A stretch of 51,375 nucleotides of DNA from Bradyrhizobium uaiense. GTDB taxonomy: Bacteria; Pseudomonadota; Alphaproteobacteria; Rhizobiales; Xanthobacteraceae. The stretch covers positions 1 through 51,375 of the forward strand of contig NZ_VKHP01000031.1 of assembly GCF_010811875.1 (NCBI RefSeq). Direction: 5' to 3'. The position numbers were made by a program, and so were the translations under genes. The notes under the pieces were generated by a model that was not told the origin of the DNA, did not search any database, and was given only the letters and a program-made list of their open reading frames with translations. Below, piece after piece: positions 46,717 to 51,375 of the stretch; the stretch's first letter is position 1, and each line of letters opens with the position of its first letter.

Positions 46717-47570
46717 GAGCGGTGCCGCTCGATGCAGGTCTCCAGCACCTCGTCCAGCGGCCGGCTCCACCAGTCATTCGAGAAGATCTCGATCTCCGAA
46801 TAGCCGGCAAAGCCCTGCGCCTCGACCATCGCGCGGACCGATTTGATGTCGATGACGCCGTCGCCCATCATGCCGCGGTCGTTGAGGATGTCCTTGGTCG
46901 GCACCAGCCAGTCGCAGACGTGGAACGCGAGCAGGCGATCCTTCCCGGCGCGGGCGATCTGGCTCTTGAGCTCAGGATCCCACCAGATGTGATAGACGTC
47001 GAGCGCGACGCCGATGGCGCCGGTGCGGTCGGGATCGAGCGCGTCGCAGATGTCGAGCGCGTGCTTGGTCGTGTTCACGCAGGCGCGGTCGGCGGCATAG
47101 GCCGGATGCAGCGGCTCGATCGCAAGCGGCAGCTTGGCCTGCTTCGCATAGTCCAGCATCTCGGCGATGCCGTCATGCACCTGATTGCGCGCAGCGGCGA
47201 TGTCCTTCGAGGCCATACTGCCCGGCCGCGAGTATTGCGGCAGGCCGCCCACCACCAGCACGATGCAGGACGCGCCGAGCGCCGCCGCCTCGTCGACTGC
47301 GCGGCGGTTGTCGTCGCGCGCCTCGCTGCGGTGCGCACTGTCAGCCGTGAACATGCCGCCGCGGCAATAGCCCGACAGATCGAGCCCGGCATCCCTGACC
47401 GCGCGCACGGCGCGATCGAGGCCGACGCCGGCGACCTGGTCGCGCCAGGGATCGATGGCGCGGATGCCATGGCGCGCGCAGGCGTCGATGATCGCGATGA
47501 GATCACCCTGCTTGCGGACCGTCGCCGTGTTCAGCGACAGCCAGCGGTGATCGTTGGAAAAATCACGCAT
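46707..47570 (-). CDS. Sugar isomerase/epimerase, xylose-isomerase-like TIM barrel
   Basis: The 287-residue protein has the metal-ligand pattern of this superfamily: Glu in IEPLHP, Asp in ALDVYHIWWD, His in FHVCDW, and Glu in SEIEIFSN. Such enzymes isomerise or epimerise free or keto sugars and cyclitols, or cleave keto compounds; the specific reaction cannot be told. Its ATG at 47570 shares one base with the stop of the DUF993 gene (TGATG). It is the last gene of the operon that starts at 51333. Confidence 0.85.
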   Translation of the reverse strand: MRDFSNDHRWLSLNTATVRKQGDLIAIIDACARHGIRAIDPWRDQVAGVGLDRAVRAVRDAGLDLSGYCRGGMFTADSAHRSEARDDNRRAVDEAAALGASCIVLVVGGLPQYSRPGSMASKDIAAARNQVHDGIAEMLDYAKQAKLPLAIEPLHPAYAADRACVNTTKHALDICDALDPDRTGAIGVALDVYHIWWDPELKSQIARAGKDRLLAFHVCDWLVPTKDILNDRGMMGDGVIDIKSVRAMVEAQGFAGYSEIEIFSNDWWSRPLDEVLETCIERHRSVV

Positions 47571-48763
47571 CACGCGTCGATGCCGCGTGTGGTCAGGATG
47601 GCTTGCATCCGGCGCGTCGCGACTTCCGGATTGGCAAGCAGCCCCGCCTGGTCGGCGAGCCGGAACAGCTCGGCGAGATGCAGGGTCGAGCGCGCGCTCT
47701 CCTGTCCGCCGACCATCGTGAAGTGATCCTGATGCCCGTTGAGATAGGCCATGAACACGATGCCGGTTTTGTAGAAGCGCGTCGGCGCCTTGAAGATGTG
47801 GCGCGACAGCGGCACCGTCGGTCCCAGCACGTCATGGAAGCCGGCCTCATCGCCCGCCGCCAGCCGCGACAGCGCATAGGACGCCGCCGGCGCGATCGCG
47901 TCGAAGATGCCGAGCAGCGCGTGGGAGAAGCCCTTGTCATCGCCGGCGATCAGCTCGGCATAGTTGAAGTCGTCGCCGCTGTACATCTTGACGCGGGGAT
48001 CGAGCCGGCGCCGCATGTCGATCTCGCGCTGCTTGTCGAGCAGCGAGACCTTGACGCCGTCGACCTTGGCCGCGTTCGCGTTGATGATCGCAACCGCCGT
48101 ATCCATCGCCTTGTCGAGATCGGCGGTGCCCCAATAGCCCGATAGCGCCGGATCGAACATGTCGCCGAGCCAGTGGATGATCACGGGCTCCCGGACCTGC
48201 GACAGCACCCGGTCATAGACCTTTGCATAATCGTCCGCGGTCCTGCCGAGCTTGGCCAGCGCGCGCGAGGCCATCAGGATGATCCGCCCGCCGGCCTTCT
48301 CCACCGCCGCGATCTGCTCCTCATAGGCATGGATCACGTCGTCGATCGACCTGGCATCTTCCACAGCGAGATGATCGGTGCCGGCGCCCGAAAACACCAG
48401 CGCATTGCCCCTGGCCTTCGCCGCCTTCACCGAGCGTTGGATCAGTTCGAGCGAGGTTGCCCAGTCCAGCCCCATGCCGCGCTGCGCGGTGTCCATCGCC
48501 TCGGCGACGCCAAGACCGAGGTCCCAGACGCGCTCGCGGAATGCGATCGTCCTGTCCCAATCGATCGCAGCGCTCAGCCAGGGATCGACGTCGGCCCGCG
48601 GATCGGCGACCACATGTGCCGCCGAGAACGCCACACGATTGAGCGTGCCCTCGAGCTTCGCCGGAAAGGTCCGCGACGCTGCCAGGCGATAGGTCTCGAT
48701 GCCCCCGCCCGTGATGGGGAGTTTCAGCGACAGCGACGAGATCGGCAGGACTGGCTTGTTCAT
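47570..48763 (-). CDS. DUF993 family protein, aldolase-type TIM barrel
   Basis: The 397-residue protein contains HVVADPRADVDPW, GLDWATSLELIQRSV, FSGAGTDHLAVED, PVIIHWLGDMFDPAL and KVSLLDKQREIDMRRR. These blocks match the DUF993 family as I recall it, which is related to dihydrodipicolinate-synthase-type aldolases. The lysine in VDGVKVSLLDK could be a Schiff-base lysine, but this is not certain. Function is unknown. It lies 15 bases downstream of the dehydrogenase gene and overlaps the isomerase gene. Confidence 0.8.
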   Translation of the reverse strand: MNKPVLPISSLSLKLPITGGGIETYRLAASRTFPAKLEGTLNRVAFSAAHVVADPRADVDPWLSAAIDWDRTIAFRERVWDLGLGVAEAMDTAQRGMGLDWATSLELIQRSVKAAKARGNALVFSGAGTDHLAVEDARSIDDVIHAYEEQIAAVEKAGGRIILMASRALAKLGRTADDYAKVYDRVLSQVREPVIIHWLGDMFDPALSGYWGTADLDKAMDTAVAIINANAAKVDGVKVSLLDKQREIDMRRRLDPRVKMYSGDDFNYAELIAGDDKGFSHALLGIFDAIAPAASYALSRLAAGDEAGFHDVLGPTVPLSRHIFKAPTRFYKTGIVFMAYLNGHQDHFTMVGGQESARSTLHLAELFRLADQAGLLANPEVATRRMQAILTTRGIDA

Positions 48764-48778
48764 GACAAAAGCCCTCTC

Positions 48779-49930
48779 TCAGACGACGATCGGGGCGACG
48801 TCGATCCAGCGCCGCTCCTTCCAGCTCTTCAGCGCGCATTCGGCAAGCTGCACGCCCTTGGCACCCTCGAGCAACGTATATTTGTAGGGCGCATCCTCGC
48901 AGACGTGGCGGATGAACATCTCCCACTGTTCCTTGAAGCCGTTATCGTAGACGACATTCTCCGGCAGCTTCTGCCAATCGGCATAGAAATCGTGCATCCG
49001 TTTCTCGTCCGGATTCCACACCGGCCGCGGCGTCGCCTGGCGCGCCTGGATCACGCAGTCGGTCAGGCCCGCCACCGCCGAGCCATGGGTGCCGTCGACC
49101 TGGAAGGTGACGAGGTCGTCGCGATAGACCCGCGTCACCCAGCTCATGTTGATATGCGCGATCACGCCGCCCTTCAGACGGAAGGTGGCGTAAGCGGAAT
49201 CATCGGCGGTTGCCTGGTACTTCTTGCCCTTCTCGTCATAGCGCTCGGGGATATCTGTTGTCCCGATGCAGACCACGCTCTCGACCTCGCCGAACAGATT
49301 GTCGAGCACGTAGCGCCAGTGGCAGACCATATCGAGGATGATGCCGCCGCCGTCCTCGGCGCGGTAATTCCACGACGGCCGCTGCGCCTCCTGCCAACCG
49401 CCCTCGAACACCCAATAACCGAATTCGCCGCGCACCGAGAGCATGCGGCCGAAGAAACCGGAGTCGCGCAGGAAGGCGAGCTTCTTCAGGCCGGGCAGGA
49501 ACAGCTTGTCCTGCACCGTGCCGTGCTTGAGGCCCTTGGCGTTGGCAAGCTTCACCACCGCGACGGCCTCCTCGAGATTGGTCGCGATCGGCTTCTCGCA
49601 ATAGACGTGCTTGCCGGCGTTGATCGCCTTGGTCAGCAGCGAGGGCCGCGCCTGCGTGGTCGCGGCATCGAAGAACACCGTATCGCCCTCGTCGGCGAGC
49701 GCGCGATCGAGATCGGTGGTGTGGCGCTCGATATTGTAACGTTTCGCCAATGCGCCGACCTTCTCGGCGTCGCGGCCGACCAGGATCGGATCGGGCATGA
49801 TGCGGTCGCCGTTCGAAAGCTGCACGCCGCCCTGCTCGCGGATCGCAACGATCGAGCGGATCAGATGCTGGTTGAGCCCCATCCGGCCGGTGACGCCGTT
49901 CATGATCAAGCCGAGGCGTTTGGTCGTCAT
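48779..49930 (-). CDS. Gfo/Idh/MocA-family NAD(P)-dependent oxidoreductase
   Basis: The 383-residue protein has the nucleotide-binding loop NGVTGRMG (residues 11-18), the conserved YCEKPIATN with the catalytic lysine, and the C-terminal domain with DMVCHWRYVLD that supplies the active-site histidine. It should oxidise or reduce a hydroxyl of a sugar, cyclitol or sugar acid. Its start overlaps the enolase-superfamily gene by four bases (ATGA), and the next gene begins 15 bases after its stop, so it belongs to the same operon. Confidence 0.9.
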   Translation of the reverse strand: MTTKRLGLIMNGVTGRMGLNQHLIRSIVAIREQGGVQLSNGDRIMPDPILVGRDAEKVGALAKRYNIERHTTDLDRALADEGDTVFFDAATTQARPSLLTKAINAGKHVYCEKPIATNLEEAVAVVKLANAKGLKHGTVQDKLFLPGLKKLAFLRDSGFFGRMLSVRGEFGYWVFEGGWQEAQRPSWNYRAEDGGGIILDMVCHWRYVLDNLFGEVESVVCIGTTDIPERYDEKGKKYQATADDSAYATFRLKGGVIAHINMSWVTRVYRDDLVTFQVDGTHGSAVAGLTDCVIQARQATPRPVWNPDEKRMHDFYADWQKLPENVVYDNGFKEQWEMFIRHVCEDAPYKYTLLEGAKGVQLAECALKSWKERRWIDVAPIVV

Positions 49931-51333
49931 ACTTTCTGCTCCTGCGAAACGCGTGGTGTTGGCCGCTTGAGCGGCTGCATGGTGGACCAGTCCGGATGGA
50001 TCGAACTGGCAAAGCCCGGTGCCGCGGCGATCGATCCGGTCAGGAGATCGCCGTCATGGATCGCGAGGCGGACCTTGCCGCCGGCGCGCGCGTAGAGATC
50101 GGGATGCGCGGTGAGGAAGGCGCCGGCTTCGTCAGCCGGAGTGTCGGCAAAGCCGTCGACGTAATGGTGGCCGTTGCGCTCGGCATGGGGGACGCCGATC
50201 AGCGCGCCGAGCGCGAGATCCTGCTGCACGCCGAGCCCTGCCTGGCAGGTCAGGTCCTCGCCGCTGATGAAATACTGGCCGCCCTCCGCGCTCCACACCG
50301 CCGCGCGCGCGGCGTTGATGACCGACTTGTAGATGCCCTTGCACGATTTCGACGAGATGCCGCGATAGCCGAGCGCCCGCGCCTGCGGGAAGGCATCGTA
50401 GGAATCGTCGGCCTCGTCGATGATGAAGTTCCGCGCGGCGAGCTTCCCGAGCGGCGAGGCCTTTGTGATGTCGCGCGGCATCGGCTGCTCGATATAGAGC
50501 AAGTTTGCGGCGATCGACCGCAGCGCCGCGTCATGGTCGAGCCGCTCGGCCAACGCGTTCAGTGCGGTAAGGTCGGCATATTGCTCGTTGGCGTCGAGCG
50601 TGATCCTGGTGGCGTAAGGCAGCTTTGCGAGCTCGCTGCCGATCCGCGCCAGCCGCGCCGCGTCATGCGCGGGATCGCCGTTCAGCTTGAGCTTGAAATA
50701 GCGTGCACCGGCATTCTCGTTCGCGTCGGCAACGCCGCCCTCGCCTTCGACCTTGTCGTCCATCCCGACCGTATGCCTGACGGCGACACGGTCGAGCCGC
50801 TTGCTATTCGACAGGAACCGCGCGATGGCGGCCTCGTCAATATCCAGCGTCAGCCGCGCGTCGATGCCGGCGATATTGCCGGCCATGCCGTCGAAGAAAT
50901 TCGCGCCAGCCGCGCGCAGCAGCGCATCCAGGATTGCCTTGTCGATCTCGGCCGGGCCAAAGCCAGCGGCGAGCGCTGGAATGTCTTCCGCGGCACAAGC
51001 CGCGACCTGCGGACCGATACATGCGGCGTGCAGGCCGAAGGCGGTGTCGAAGCCCCTGTTTGCCAGATAGAGCTCGCGCGCAATCGCGAGCGAGCGGCGA
51101 AGGCCGTCGAGCGACTGCGCTTCCGTCAGATGCGACCGCTTGTCGAACCATTTCGGCGCCAGTATTTCGGCGCTGGCGCCGGTGGCGCGGCCCTTGCCCT
51201 CCACCTCGATCTCGACCCGCACGAACAGCTGCGTCGACGCGGTGATCGTCACCGCGCCGAAGCGGAACGGCCGGGCGAACATCAGCGGCCGATCGAAGAA
51301 GGCGATATCGTTGACTTTGAGTCGAAGCGGCAT
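49927..51333 (-). CDS. Enolase-superfamily enzyme (mandelate racemase/muconate lactonizing type)
   Basis: The 468-residue protein shows the enolase-superfamily active-site pattern: KLK at 214-216, metal ligands Asp247 (LDANEQ), Glu282 (IEQP) and Asp306 (IIDEADD), and a second lysine at 329 in ISSKSCKG. It should remove a proton alpha to a carboxylate, most likely as a dehydratase, cycloisomerase or racemase. The C-terminal 70 residues are longer than in typical members. It is the first gene of the operon in the window; only 42 bases precede it, so its promoter and any regulator lie outside. Confidence 0.85.
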   Translation of the reverse strand: MPLRLKVNDIAFFDRPLMFARPFRFGAVTITASTQLFVRVEIEVEGKGRATGASAEILAPKWFDKRSHLTEAQSLDGLRRSLAIARELYLANRGFDTAFGLHAACIGPQVAACAAEDIPALAAGFGPAEIDKAILDALLRAAGANFFDGMAGNIAGIDARLTLDIDEAAIARFLSNSKRLDRVAVRHTVGMDDKVEGEGGVADANENAGARYFKLKLNGDPAHDAARLARIGSELAKLPYATRITLDANEQYADLTALNALAERLDHDAALRSIAANLLYIEQPMPRDITKASPLGKLAARNFIIDEADDSYDAFPQARALGYRGISSKSCKGIYKSVINAARAAVWSAEGGQYFISGEDLTCQAGLGVQQDLALGALIGVPHAERNGHHYVDGFADTPADEAGAFLTAHPDLYARAGGKVRLAIHDGDLLTGSIAAAPGFASSIHPDWSTMQPLKRPTPRVSQEQKV

Positions 51334-51375
51334 CGTAGGCTCGGGTGTTAGTCCAGCGACCCCTGCGTGAAGAAA

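Overview
The window is GC-rich, densely coded alphaproteobacterial chromosome, most likely from Bradyrhizobium or a close relative. The grounds are the gene families (Liv- and Dpp-type ABC transporters in catabolic operons, a CYP102-type fused P450, Spy/LTXXQ-type envelope protein) and several intergenic palindromic repeats of the kind common in Bradyrhizobium genomes. I see no rRNA, tRNA, insertion sequence, phage gene or CRISPR array. Genus and functions are inferred from the sequence alone; no search was run.

Layout. (1) 155-9970, minus strand: a catabolic operon. It holds an AraC-type regulator, maleylacetate reductase, hydroxyquinol-type intradiol dioxygenase, TfdB-like FAD monooxygenase, then a complete Liv-type ABC importer (binding protein, LivG, LivF, LivH, LivM). 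Together they should import a phenolic compound, hydroxylate it to hydroxyquinol, cleave the ring and reduce maleylacetate to 3-oxoadipate. A pair of 19-bp direct repeats 21 bp apart lies between the regulator and the first enzyme gene. (2) 10095-18095, minus strand: a spermidine-synthase-like protein, a self-sufficient CYP102-like P450-reductase, an epoxide hydrolase, a wax ester synthase/diacylglycerol acyltransferase homologue, a lipase-like hydrolase and a small DUF6489-type protein, suggesting lipid or hydrophobic-compound chemistry.

(3) 18473-32502, plus strand: two complete oligopeptide-type ABC importers bracket a gamma-glutamyltransferase-family enzyme and a DUF1028 protein. The order is SBP-B-C-D-F-ggt-DUF1028-D-F-SBP-B-C, with ATGA overlaps at many joints. 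This looks like one uptake-and-hydrolysis system for modified or gamma-glutamyl peptides. (4) 32769-38720, minus strand: a CnbZ-like protein, then a TetR-adaptor-RND efflux operon with its operator and terminator. (5) 38785-41340: a two-subunit ThDP decarboxylase (minus) divergent from a class I P450 (plus), with a MarR-like palindrome upstream of the P450.

(6) 41465-45423, plus strand: ornithine aminotransferase, an exported protein with two tandem LTXXQ-like domains, and a two-pore-helix type potassium channel. (7) 45448-51333, minus strand: an FMN-dependent alpha-hydroxy-acid oxidase, and a tightly packed four-gene operon (enolase superfamily, Gfo/Idh/MocA dehydrogenase, DUF993 TIM barrel, xylose-isomerase-like TIM barrel). 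That operon reads like a complete but unassigned pathway for a sugar, polyol or sugar acid and is my best candidate for an undescribed system. The peptide-transport/Ntn-hydrolase locus is second.
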